Assembly: GCA_028817795.1 (NCBI GenBank)
Contig: JAPPOU010000144.1
Location: forward strand, 1 to 36,553
DNA: 36,553 nt
DNA from: Alphaproteobacteria bacterium
GTDB taxonomy: Bacteria; Pseudomonadota; Alphaproteobacteria; Micavibrionales; UBA2020
Direction of reading: 5' to 3'
In this document: piece after piece, positions 23,973-32,017 of the stretch
Numbering within the stretch: the stretch's first letter is position 1
Layout: every line of letters begins with the position of its first letter
Made by a program: the position numbers and the translations under genes
The notes under the pieces: generated by a model
Seen by the model: the letters and a program-made list of their open reading frames with translations, nothing else
Database searches by the model: none
Told to the model about the DNA's origin: nothing

Positions 23973-26900
23973 TCAAATTTCTTGCACATCGCCCACGCCG
24001 CCGACCAGACGAAGCGCACGCGCGGCATCGGCATCAACCGCCCAGCCGCCCGGCAGTTCCAGAACGGCGGCGCGGTTCTGGCCGACATCTACCGTTACAA
24101 TCACCTGCATCCGGCCCTTGGGCGCGGCATCCAGCACGGCTTTGACCCCCTGTACAGCCTCTGCCGTTTCGACCGTGACATGCATCTGCCGCGTTACCGT
24201 CTGCACGGCAGATTCAAGGGATTCTATGGATTGCGCCAGATAACGCAGCTCATCTTCATTTTTCCGGTCCACGTCGACAGAGAGCAAAACGGGCGTGCCC
24301 GCCGTTAAAATATCGCGGCTGGCACCCAAGACCTCGGAAAAGACCATCACCTCGTAAACGCCGTGCGGGTCAGATACCTGCACAAAAGCAAAGCGGTTCC
24401 CTTTTTGCGACGTGCGTTCTTGCTTACGCACAACAATCCCGGCCATGCGGATGCGTTGCGTTGCGCCAGACTGCAGCGCCTTTAAAACATTATTGGATGG
24501 CACAACGCGCAAGCGCTCCAACTGCGTTTGCATGTTATCAAGCGGGTGCGCAGACAGGTAAAAACCCACCGCGTCAAATTCGTGCCTGAGCTTGTCCAGT
24601 GGAATCCATTTTTCAGCCGTTGCCAAAGGTGGCTCTGGCAAGTTTTCCCCGGAATCTCCGCCAAACAGGCTTTCCTGCCCGCTGTTTTTTTCCTCGGCAT
24701 GCGCAGACGCATAGCGCAAAATTGTTTCAACAGAGGCATAAACAACGGCCCTATCCTCGTGGATTTGGTCAAACGCGCCAGCCGCAGACAGGGATTCCAT
24801 CTGCCGTTTGTTAATGGTGCGGGTGTTCAGGCGGCGGGCAAAATCATAAAGGTCTTTAAACGCACCGTTCTCTTCACGCTCTGCAATCACAGCCTGCATC
24901 GCATCGGCCCCCACGCCCTTGAGCGCCGCCAGCGCATAACGAATGGCTTTTTTGCCGTCCGGAAGCTGCTCAACCTCGAACTTGGTGTATGATTTATTGA
25001 TATCGGGCGGTAACAAGGTAATGCCCATACGGTCCAGCTCCTGCCGCAGCATCGCCAGTTTTTCGGTGTTGCCCATATCGGATGTCATGGTGGCGGCCAT
25101 GAACTCGACAGGGTAATGCGCCTTTAAATAGGCTGTCTGGAACGCAACAAAACCATAACCTGCGGAATGCGCTTTGTTAAAACCGTATCCTGCGAATTTG
25201 GCAATCTGGTCGAAAATTGCGCCCGCAAGGTCTTTTTTAATGTTATGCGTGTCCGCACAGCCCTTCACAAAAATCTCGCGCTGCGCGTCCATTTCCGCCT
25301 TAATCTTTTTACCCATCGCCCGGCGCAGCAAATCCGCCCCGCCAAGGGTATAGCCCCCCAGCACCTGTGCGGCCTGCATCACCTGTTCCTGATAAATCAT
25401 GACGCCATAGGTATCTTTCAGGATCGGCTCCAACAGCGGGTGCATATATTCCACCTTGTCCGCGCTTTTCAGGTTTTCAAGGTAGAGCGGAATGTTATCC
25501 ATGGGGCCGGGACGGAACAGAGCGACGATAGCTGTAATCTCTTCAAAGTTTTTGACGTTCATCTGCTTGCACAGATCACGCATGCCCGCGCTCTCAAGCT
25601 GAAAGACGGCGGTACAGTCACCTTTAGCCAGCAACTGATACGTTTTTTCATCGTCCATAGGGAACTTCAGCGGGTCAAGCTCAAGACCTTCGGTAATCTT
25701 GACATGCGCCAAGGCATCGCGGATGACCGTCAAGGTTTTCAGGCCCAGAAAATCGAATTTGACCAACCCCGCCTGCTCCACATCCTTCATGTTGAACTGC
25801 GTTGCGGGAATGTCCGATCCCGGATCGCGATACAGCGGCACCAATTCGTCCAGCGGCCTGTCACCAATCACAACCCCCGCCGCGTGGGTAGAGGCATGGC
25901 GATAAAGCCCTTCAAGCTTCAGCGCGATATCGATGAGTTTCCCGACCTGTTCATCTGCATCCCGCGCTTCGCGCAGCATCGGCTCGGATGCCAGCGCCTC
26001 GCTCAGACTAATGGGGTTTGCAGGGTTTTGCGGCACGAGCTTGGCGATTTTATCGACCTGTCCATAGGGCATTTGCAAAACGCGCCCCACATCACGCACC
26101 ACGGCGCGAGCCTGCAGTTTACCAAAGGTAATAATCTGCGCCACGCTGTCATGGCCGTATTTGTCACAGACATAGTGGATAACTTCGTCCCGCCGTTCCT
26201 GACAAAAATCAATATCAAAATCAGGCATCGATACGCGTTCGGGATTCAAAAAGCGCTCGAACAGAAGGTTGCCTGTAATGGGGTCCAAGTCGGTAATTTT
26301 CAAGGCCCAGGCCACAACGGAACCCGCACCCGATCCCCGGCCCGGCCCCACGGGAATATCACGGTCTTTCGCCCATTGAATAAAATCCGATACGATCAGA
26401 AAGTATCCGGGAAAGCCCATGTCAGCGATAACTTTTATTTCATACGCAAGGCGCTCACGATAAATTTTTTCAATATCTGGGTCTGTGCCGTTTTCAACAT
26501 AGTTTTCCAATCGCCATGTCAGACCATCGTGCGAGCGAACATTCAGCTCCTCTTGCTCGCTACGACCCTCGCCCGTATCAAAACGCGGCAAAATAGGCGC
26601 AACTTCATGCAGCATATAGGCGCAGCGGCGAGCGATATGCATGGTGTTTTCTATGGCTTCCGGCAGGTCTTTGAACAGTTCCACCATTTGCGCGGGCGAT
26701 TTAAAGTAATGCTCCCGCGTTACGCGGCGGCGGGTTTCATCCTGCACATAGGCGCTTTCGGCAATACAGAGCAGCGCATCATGCGCTTCAAACATATCCG
26801 GCTCGGCATAAAAGCAATTGTTTGTGGCAACGATAGGAACATCATGCTTAAACGCAAGATCAAGGAAGCCGTCTTCCGCCGTAATCTCATCCGGCAAACC

Positions 26901-27449
26901 ATGGCGCTCCAGTTCAACATAGAGCCGGTCTGCAAAAACTTTCTTCAAGCGCAACAGTGTTTCTTCGGCTTTATCCAGCTGGCCTTCCAGTATCTGGCGG
27001 CCAATCGTTCCTTTGATACCGCCTGTCAGGCAAATCAGGCCTTCACCGTGTTTTTCCAGCATCTCCCATGAAATGGCAGGCTTGGCGGCGTGGGGCAACG
27101 GCGTGACAAATGCCGCGCTCGTCAGCTTCATCAGGTTCATATAACCTGCTTTGTTCTGCGCCAGCAAAACGATCTGGTCCGGCATTTCGGCCTTGCGGTT
27201 TTTGTCGTCGGCCTGCTCCGGCTTTTCGATCCAGAGCTGGCACCCCAGAATAGGCTGCACGCCCGCCTTTGCGGATTTCAGGCAAAACTGCAATGCCCCA
27301 TACATATTGCCTGTATCGGTAACAGCCACGGCAGGCATTTCAAAATCACGGCACAACTGGGGGAGCTGCTCAACATGAATAGCGCCTTCCGCCAAGGAAA
27401 AAGCGGAATGCACCCTTAAATGAACAAACGGGGTGACGGTATTGGACAT
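23973..27449 (-). CDS. dnaE: DNA polymerase III subunit alpha
   Basis: The replicative polymerase catalytic subunit, 1158 residues, full length for DnaE1. An N-terminal PHP domain begins FVHLRVHSAFSLAEG (8-22). The polymerase core has GPGRGSGAGS (368-377), the metal-binding PDFDIDF (D412 and D414) and the third aspartate D566 in VKFDFLGLKT. The HhH region is around residue 820-860, and a C-terminal OB fold includes IRMAGIVVRKQERTSQKG. The start at 27449 has only a weak ribosome binding site. In many alphaproteobacteria dnaE follows lolD directly; here a divergent + strand orphan gene intervenes, so dnaE must have its own promoter in 27450-27571. Downstream is the seven-gene array. Confidence 0.97.
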   Translation of the reverse strand: MSNTVTPFVHLRVHSAFSLAEGAIHVEQLPQLCRDFEMPAVAVTDTGNMYGALQFCLKSAKAGVQPILGCQLWIEKPEQADDKNRKAEMPDQIVLLAQNKAGYMNLMKLTSAAFVTPLPHAAKPAISWEMLEKHGEGLICLTGGIKGTIGRQILEGQLDKAEETLLRLKKVFADRLYVELERHGLPDEITAEDGFLDLAFKHDVPIVATNNCFYAEPDMFEAHDALLCIAESAYVQDETRRRVTREHYFKSPAQMVELFKDLPEAIENTMHIARRCAYMLHEVAPILPRFDTGEGRSEQEELNVRSHDGLTWRLENYVENGTDPDIEKIYRERLAYEIKVIADMGFPGYFLIVSDFIQWAKDRDIPVGPGRGSGAGSVVAWALKITDLDPITGNLLFERFLNPERVSMPDFDIDFCQERRDEVIHYVCDKYGHDSVAQIITFGKLQARAVVRDVGRVLQMPYGQVDKIAKLVPQNPANPISLSEALASEPMLREARDADEQVGKLIDIALKLEGLYRHASTHAAGVVIGDRPLDELVPLYRDPGSDIPATQFNMKDVEQAGLVKFDFLGLKTLTVIRDALAHVKITEGLELDPLKFPMDDEKTYQLLAKGDCTAVFQLESAGMRDLCKQMNVKNFEEITAIVALFRPGPMDNIPLYLENLKSADKVEYMHPLLEPILKDTYGVMIYQEQVMQAAQVLGGYTLGGADLLRRAMGKKIKAEMDAQREIFVKGCADTHNIKKDLAGAIFDQIAKFAGYGFNKAHSAGYGFVAFQTAYLKAHYPVEFMAATMTSDMGNTEKLAMLRQELDRMGITLLPPDINKSYTKFEVEQLPDGKKAIRYALAALKGVGADAMQAVIAEREENGAFKDLYDFARRLNTRTINKRQMESLSAAGAFDQIHEDRAVVYASVETILRYASAHAEEKNSGQESLFGGDSGENLPEPPLATAEKWIPLDKLRHEFDAVGFYLSAHPLDNMQTQLERLRVVPSNNVLKALQSGATQRIRMAGIVVRKQERTSQKGNRFAFVQVSDPHGVYEVMVFSEVLGASRDILTAGTPVLLSVDVDRKNEDELRYLAQSIESLESAVQTVTRQMHVTVETAEAVQGVKAVLDAAPKGRMQVIVTVDVGQNRAAVLELPGGWAVDADAARALRLVGGVGDVQEI

Positions 27450-27510
27450 GGGGCATCGTGGCAGTTTAATACCTTGAAATCAATAGATTTATTTTTCACA
27501 ATAAACCCGC

Positions 27511-27539
27511 TTGACAGTCGGCATTTTATTATACATAAT
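27511..27539 (+). promoter_or_regulatory. Strong sigma70-type promoter of the 119-aa orphan gene
   Basis: A perfect TTGACA (27511-27516) and CATAAT (27534-27539) are separated by 17 bp; the start would be near 27546, about 26 nt before the ATG. The -10 box is inside an ATTAT-AC-ATAAT dyad (27528-27539), part of the 15-bp string also found at 12995-13009. It lies in the 122-bp divergent gap with dnaE. Confidence 0.7.
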
Positions 27540-27571
27540 AATTATGATTTTACCAATATGAATAGAGAAAC

Positions 27572-27931
27572 ATGGCAAACACATTGAAAATAACCAATCC
27601 TTTTATGGGCGCGAGCAAGAAGCTGGCGGATATGAGAAAGGCCATGTACAAAGCAGCCACAACAAACCCGTTTAAGGCCACCGACAATTACCTGAACATA
27701 CAAATGGGAGAGGCAAGAAAAGCCCTTTATGCCGTTCTTGCTCTTTCGATGATTGGTACACTTGGCAAGGAATATGCCTCATCCATCAGAAGAGACAATG
27801 CTCTGGCCGCGTCCAGTATCCATTACCAGCTGCAAGAAGAGTTCAAGGGCGCGTGTAAAGGCGCAAAACTGGATGGCCTGACGTTGCCCCTACCCAAAGG
27901 CTGCACGATCGCCGCGCCACCCGCTCCCTAA
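27572..27931 (+). CDS. Orphan small protein with one predicted membrane segment (119 aa)
   Basis: I do not recognise this protein. The N-terminal third is basic and contains two similar NPF sites (TNPFMGASKK and TNPFKATDNY). One hydrophobic segment, ALYAVLALSMIGTLG (residues 51-65), follows, then a charged region and a C-terminus with two cysteines and prolines ([15 protein letters not shown]). It has its own strong promoter. Its stop overlaps the 3' end of the convergent lolD by 4 bp. The LPLPK and PPAP end loosely recalls the tails of the small-protein array, but there is no wider similarity. Coding status is supported by the promoter, spacing and the lack of any better explanation for the gap. 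Confidence 0.65.
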   Translation: MANTLKITNPFMGASKKLADMRKAMYKAATTNPFKATDNYLNIQMGEARKALYAVLALSMIGTLGKEYASSIRRDNALAASSIHYQLQEEFKGACKGAKLDGLTLPLPKGCTIAAPPAP

Positions 27932-28596
27932 ACAATACCGTTTTTCAGTTCCAACACCCTGTCCATACGCTTGGCCAGTTCATGGTTATGCGTTACCAAA
28001 AGCGCGCCGACTTTTAAGGAACGGATTGTTTGCAGCAAGACCTGAAACACTGTCTCTGCCGTTTTTGGGTCAAGGTTGCCTGTCGGCTCATCGGCCAATA
28101 AAAGTGCGGGACGATTCACAAGCGCGCGTGCAATTGCCACACGCTGTTGTTCCCCACCCGACATTTGCGAAGGGAAGTGGCTTGCACGGCCTTCCAGACC
28201 CACACTTTCAAGAAGTTTCATTGCGCGGGTTTTGGATTCTGTTTTTGATACGCCCGCAATGTATTGCGGCAGCATCAGGTTTTCCAGCGCCGTAAAATCT
28301 GCCAGCAGATGATGCGATTGGTATACAAAACCAATTTGATCGCGGCGCAGCGTGGTACGGGCGGCATCGTTTGCCGTGCTGGCTGCAATGCCGTTCACAA
28401 AAACATCGCCGGTTGTGGGCGGCTCCAAAAGCCCTGCGATTTGCAGCATGGTCGTTTTACCGGAACCGGACGGGCCAAGCAGCGCCACAATCTCGCCCCG
28501 TTCCACATGCATGTTCACGCCGCGCAGGATATCAAGCCTGTGACCGCCCTGCTCGAAACTGTGGCAAACATCTTTTAGTTCAAGAACTCTATTCAC
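27928..28596 (-). CDS. lolD: Lipoprotein-releasing system ATP-binding protein LolD
   Basis: The 222-residue ABC ATPase powers the LolCDE complex, which extracts outer-membrane lipoproteins from the inner membrane. It has Walker [10 protein letters not shown] (41-49), the signature [14 protein letters not shown] (146-159), Walker B LLLADEP (165-171) and the LolD/MacB-type PTGNLDP (171-177). It overlaps the permease gene by 8 bp. Confidence 0.95.
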   Translation of the reverse strand: MNRVLELKDVCHSFEQGGHRLDILRGVNMHVERGEIVALLGPSGSGKTTMLQIAGLLEPPTTGDVFVNGIAASTANDAARTTLRRDQIGFVYQSHHLLADFTALENLMLPQYIAGVSKTESKTRAMKLLESVGLEGRASHFPSQMSGGEQQRVAIARALVNRPALLLADEPTGNLDPKTAETVFQVLLQTIRSLKVGALLVTHNHELAKRMDRVLELKNGIV

Positions 28597-29833
28597 GGCG
28601 CAGCGCCTCCACCGGGTCCATGCGGGCTGCGCGCCAGGCAGGGTAGATTGTGGCCGCGAACGACAGCACCAGCGCCATAAGAATAATCGTCATAACCTCG
28701 GCAGGGTCCATTTTTGCGGGCAGCTTTGACAGGAAATAAATTTCAGCCGCGAACAGTTCCGTTCCTGTTAATCCCTCCAACCATCGACGAATACTTTCAA
28801 TGTTGGCAGCAAAAGCCACGCCCAGCGCGCCCCCTGCAAGTGTGCCGACAATGCCAATAGTCGCGCCGGTATAGAAAAACACGCGCACAATCATGCCACG
28901 CGTTGCCCCCATTGTGCGCAGTATGGCGATATCCCGCCCCTTGTCCTTCACCAGCATAATCAGGCTGGAAATAATGTTAAACGCGGCGACAATAATAATA
29001 AGCGTTAAAATAAGAAACATCACATTACGCTCGACCTGCAGCGCGTTATAAAAGCTCTGGTTCGTATCCTGCCAATCGGCAACGCCATAGCCGAGGCCGA
29101 CATCATCACGCACTGCTTGCTTCAGCATATTGATATTGGACGCATCCGGCGTTATCACCTCAACAGCGCCCACAGCATTGCCATATAGGAAAAAGGCCTG
29201 CGCCATCTCCAGCGGCATAAAGATAAAGGCGTTGTTATATTCAAACATTCCCACATCAAATATGCCCCCCACGGTAAAGGAACGGGAACGTGGAATTGTG
29301 CCAAAGGGAGAGGCTTTGCCCTTTGGGGCGATCAAAACAATTTTATCACCGGGGTTCAAATGCAAGCGATCTGCCATCGCCGCGCCAATCAATACCTGAT
29401 CGTCTTTAAAAAAATCATCGCCGGTTTTTCTTTTGATCCCATCGTATAAAAGCGGTTTTTTTGAAAGGTCCTCTGCGCGCATCCCGCGCACCATAACCCC
29501 CGCAGATGTGCCCTCGACCGTCATCAAGGCCTGCCCTTCAATCACGGGCAGGGCGGCGGTAATGCCTTCACGCTTTTCCAGCCGCTGGATCAAAGGCTCA
29601 TACGGATACAGCTTTCCCGTATGGCTGTATATGTTCATATGCCCGTTCAGGCCAATGATATGCCCAATCAATTCGGCCCGAAAACCGTTCATGACCGACA
29701 TCACGATAATCAGCGTGGCCACGCCCAGCAAAATCCCCAAAAACGAAAACGCCGCAATAACGGAAATAAACCCCTCGCGCCTTTTAGAGCGCAGGTATCT
29801 TCCGGCCACGGTACTTTCAAACTGGAATGACAT
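28589..29833 (-). CDS. Lipoprotein-releasing ABC transporter permease (LolC/LolE)
   Basis: The 414-residue inner-membrane permease partners LolD. It has the N-terminal GRYLRSKRREGFISVIAAFS segment and a first membrane helix at about 22-46, a large periplasmic MacB-like domain, and three FtsX-type membrane helices in the last third. The LolC/E pattern MSVMNGFRAEL is present. Only one permease gene is present here, as in alphaproteobacteria with a single LolC/E-like (LolF-type) protein; which of the two names applies cannot be decided. It follows proS after 2 bp and overlaps lolD. Confidence 0.92.
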   Translation of the reverse strand: MSFQFESTVAGRYLRSKRREGFISVIAAFSFLGILLGVATLIIVMSVMNGFRAELIGHIIGLNGHMNIYSHTGKLYPYEPLIQRLEKREGITAALPVIEGQALMTVEGTSAGVMVRGMRAEDLSKKPLLYDGIKRKTGDDFFKDDQVLIGAAMADRLHLNPGDKIVLIAPKGKASPFGTIPRSRSFTVGGIFDVGMFEYNNAFIFMPLEMAQAFFLYGNAVGAVEVITPDASNINMLKQAVRDDVGLGYGVADWQDTNQSFYNALQVERNVMFLILTLIIIVAAFNIISSLIMLVKDKGRDIAILRTMGATRGMIVRVFFYTGATIGIVGTLAGGALGVAFAANIESIRRWLEGLTGTELFAAEIYFLSKLPAKMDPAEVMTIILMALVLSFAATIYPAWRAARMDPVEALRRE

Positions 29834-29835
29834 GA

Positions 29836-31317
29836 TTAATACGCCTTCGACACAATCACCTTTGTCCCACCATCCTCAAACGGCAGACAGCGCTGTGTCA
29901 GCGCATATTCTTTCGCCACAGCTTCAAATTCAGGGCTGTCTTTAACAAGCACATAATCAATCTTGCACCCACCTTTTTTATCCGCCGCGAAAAATGCACG
30001 GATGTCATCAATACTGGAAACGTCATGCACAAATGCATCGGACCGCGCCTTTGCGGCGGCATAAAGATCGTGGTGCATGGCATCCAGTGCGGGTTGCACG
30101 CTATCCACAAACTCATCTACACTTGCTTTCTTTTTGCCGTCACGGCCCAAATCACGGCGCGTCCATGTGACTTGCCCTTCGGCAATTTCACGCGCCCCCA
30201 CTTCCACGCGCACTGGCACGCCCTTTTTAATACTGGCCCACATTTTATCGGAGCCGCGAGAATCGGATTTATCAATCTTTGCGCTCACGCCCTTGTCCCG
30301 CAGCCTTTTTTGCAAATCATCGCAAAATGCGAGAATAGCAGGCGTGTCTTTTTCATCCTTGAACAGCGGCAGGATATCCACCTGATGCGGGGCAAGGCGC
30401 GGCGGCATAATCATGCCGTCATCATCCGCGTGCACCATTATCATAGCGCCCAGCGTGCGGGTCGTCATGCCCCATGACGTTGTCCAAGCATGTTGCAATG
30501 CACCGCCCTGATCCAGATATTTAATATCTGCAGATTTCGAAAACGTCTGGCCCAGGTTGTGCGATGTGCACCCTTGCAAGGCCTTACCATCCTGCATAAA
30601 GGCTTCCAGCGTATAGGTCTCGACCGCGCCGGGGAATCTTTCCTCTGGCGTTTTCACGCCTGCATAGACGGGAATAGCCATGTAGTTTTCAAAAAAGTCA
30701 CGATACACATCGAGCATCCGGCGGGCATCCTTGTCCGCTTCTTCTGCCGTGGCAAAAGCGTTATGCCCTTCCTGCCACAAAAACTCCGCCGTGCGCAAAA
30801 AGATACGCGGACGCATTTCCCAACGCATCACGTTGCACCACTGGTTCAGCTTTAACGGCAAATCACGGTATGACTGCACCCAGTTCGCCATCGACTCGCC
30901 AATAATGGTTTCTGATGTCGGGCGGATAATCATCGGCTCCGTCAAAACGGATTCAGGATCGGGCTGCAACTCGCCCTTGTCATTGGCAGACAAACGGTGG
31001 TGCGTTACAACAGCACACTCCTTGGCAAAGCCGTCGACATGCTCAGCCTCTTTGGCAATATAGCTCAGCGGGATCAACAGCGGGAAATAAGCGTTTTGCA
31101 CATCTTCCGCTTTAATCATGCCATCAAAATGATTTTGCACATTTTCCCACAGCGCATAGCCATAGGGCTTGATAATCATGCAGCCACGCACCGGCGCGTT
31201 CTCGGCCATGTCAGCAGCCTTGATGACCTGCTGATACCATTCGGGGAAATTTTCCTCTCGCGTCGGCGTAATCGCGGTGCGGGAATTTTTTTTGCTCTGC
31301 TGCGCTGCTTGGCTCAT
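29836..31317 (-). CDS. proS: Prolyl-tRNA synthetase, archaeal/eukaryote type
   Basis: Charges tRNA-Pro. Starting at the ATG at 31317 (GGAGA 7 bp upstream) the protein has 493 residues; the longer frame to 31401 adds an unlikely N-terminus. It is a class II synthetase of the archaeal/eukaryote ('ProS3') type. It starts NFPEWYQQVIKAADM, has GCMIIKPYGYALWENVQ and the type-specific RPRIFLRTAEFLWQEGH, ends in SKAY, and lacks the editing insertion of ordinary bacterial ProRS. The C-terminal zinc region is reduced, with only two cysteines left (GGC and RCLPF). Its position between DUF1467/rnj and lolC is the regular alphaproteobacterial proS locus, where the bacterial-type enzyme is normally found, so an in-place replacement by horizontal transfer is inferred. 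Confidence 0.93.
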   Translation of the reverse strand: MSQAAQQSKKNSRTAITPTREENFPEWYQQVIKAADMAENAPVRGCMIIKPYGYALWENVQNHFDGMIKAEDVQNAYFPLLIPLSYIAKEAEHVDGFAKECAVVTHHRLSANDKGELQPDPESVLTEPMIIRPTSETIIGESMANWVQSYRDLPLKLNQWCNVMRWEMRPRIFLRTAEFLWQEGHNAFATAEEADKDARRMLDVYRDFFENYMAIPVYAGVKTPEERFPGAVETYTLEAFMQDGKALQGCTSHNLGQTFSKSADIKYLDQGGALQHAWTTSWGMTTRTLGAMIMVHADDDGMIMPPRLAPHQVDILPLFKDEKDTPAILAFCDDLQKRLRDKGVSAKIDKSDSRGSDKMWASIKKGVPVRVEVGAREIAEGQVTWTRRDLGRDGKKKASVDEFVDSVQPALDAMHHDLYAAAKARSDAFVHDVSSIDDIRAFFAADKKGGCKIDYVLVKDSPEFEAVAKEYALTQRCLPFEDGGTKVIVSKAY

Positions 31318-31324
31318 GATGCTG

Positions 31325-31329
31325 TCTCC
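31325..31329 (-). promoter_or_regulatory. Ribosome binding site fixing the proS start
   Basis: GGAGA on the minus strand, 7 bp before the ATG at 31317, supports this start over the in-frame ATG at 31401, which lies inside the upstream gene. Confidence 0.65.
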
Positions 31330-31360
31330 GTAATGAAAAGCATAATACAGGAAAACATCT

Positions 31361-31762
31361 TTATTTCGAAGCCTTTTCCGTCTCCATGCACAGGTTTCCA
31401 AGCGCCTTCAAAGGCTGATCCTCCAGCAATTCACCATTAAAACGGATTTCCCCCTTCTCCACCGTGATAACGCCGATTTTGGTATTGCCCGTCATCGTAT
31501 CCGGCGCGGGAATGCCGATATATTTGGCCATATCAACGCTGACATAAATTTCCAGCTTTTCCGGTTTTATGTTTGGTTGCGCCATAACATCGGCCTCGAC
31601 CACCGGATTCCCGCGCACATCAACGCCCGGCACATAATCCGCATGGTGGCTTTCAACTTCAACCGTCAGGGCGCGGCATTGCTCTGCCGAAATTAAAGGC
31701 TCTGCCTGTGCCGACGTCGCAAAAAAAACAACAAGGCCGCAAAAAATAAAAGCATGCTTCAT
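31361..31762 (-). CDS. Small exported protein of unknown function
   Basis: A 133-residue protein with a clear Sec signal peptide (basic MKHAF, hydrophobic core FCGLVVFFATS, AQA cleavage site near residue 20). The mature part is about 113 residues with a conserved-looking YVPGVDVRGNPVVEADV segment and two cysteines (EQC and NLC), possibly a disulfide in the periplasm. No lipobox. It overlaps the DUF1467 gene by 4 bp (ATGA) and precedes proS by 43 bp. I do not recognise a named domain with certainty. Confidence 0.8.
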   Translation of the reverse strand: MKHAFIFCGLVVFFATSAQAEPLISAEQCRALTVEVESHHADYVPGVDVRGNPVVEADVMAQPNIKPEKLEIYVSVDMAKYIGIPAPDTMTGNTKIGVITVEKGEIRFNGELLEDQPLKALGNLCMETEKASK

Positions 31763-32016
31763 GGTGCCACCCCGCCATCAAACCATTCATGCCACCTGAT
31801 AACACCCGTTTCGACCAATACATAGATCACGGCCAAAACAATAGCGGACAGCAGCGTATTCAAAAGCAGCTTTCGCACCAAATCAGGCTTTTCCGGCGCG
31901 CCTGCGTCAAACCCTTTGCCGCCTTCATTGTGGCGCTGCACGCCCATGGGTAAAACCATAAACAGCGTCACCCACCAGATAATCAGATACAGAAAAAAAG
32001 CCAGCAAGGGAGACAT
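31759..32016 (-). CDS. DUF1467 family membrane protein
   Basis: An 85-residue protein with two membrane helices (about 3-23 and 51-70) joined by a charged loop containing GVQRHNEGGKGFDAGAPEKP, the pattern of the DUF1467 family found almost only in alphaproteobacteria between rnj and proS. Function unknown. One base separates it from the rnj stop, and it overlaps the next gene by 4 bp. Confidence 0.88.
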   Translation of the reverse strand: MSPLLAFFLYLIIWWVTLFMVLPMGVQRHNEGGKGFDAGAPEKPDLVRKLLLNTLLSAIVLAVIYVLVETGVIRWHEWFDGGVAP

Positions 32017-32017
32017 T

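Noticed and set aside
25167..27071. A 634-codon open frame on the + strand
   Set aside because: It is entirely antisense to dnaE, whose motifs are intact; the translation is rich in His, Phe, Gln and Arg with no domain. It is a shadow of codon bias.
31318..31401. Longer N-terminus of ProRS
   Set aside because: The extension overlaps the exported-protein gene, is not like any ProRS, and a GGAGA site precedes the ATG at 31317.
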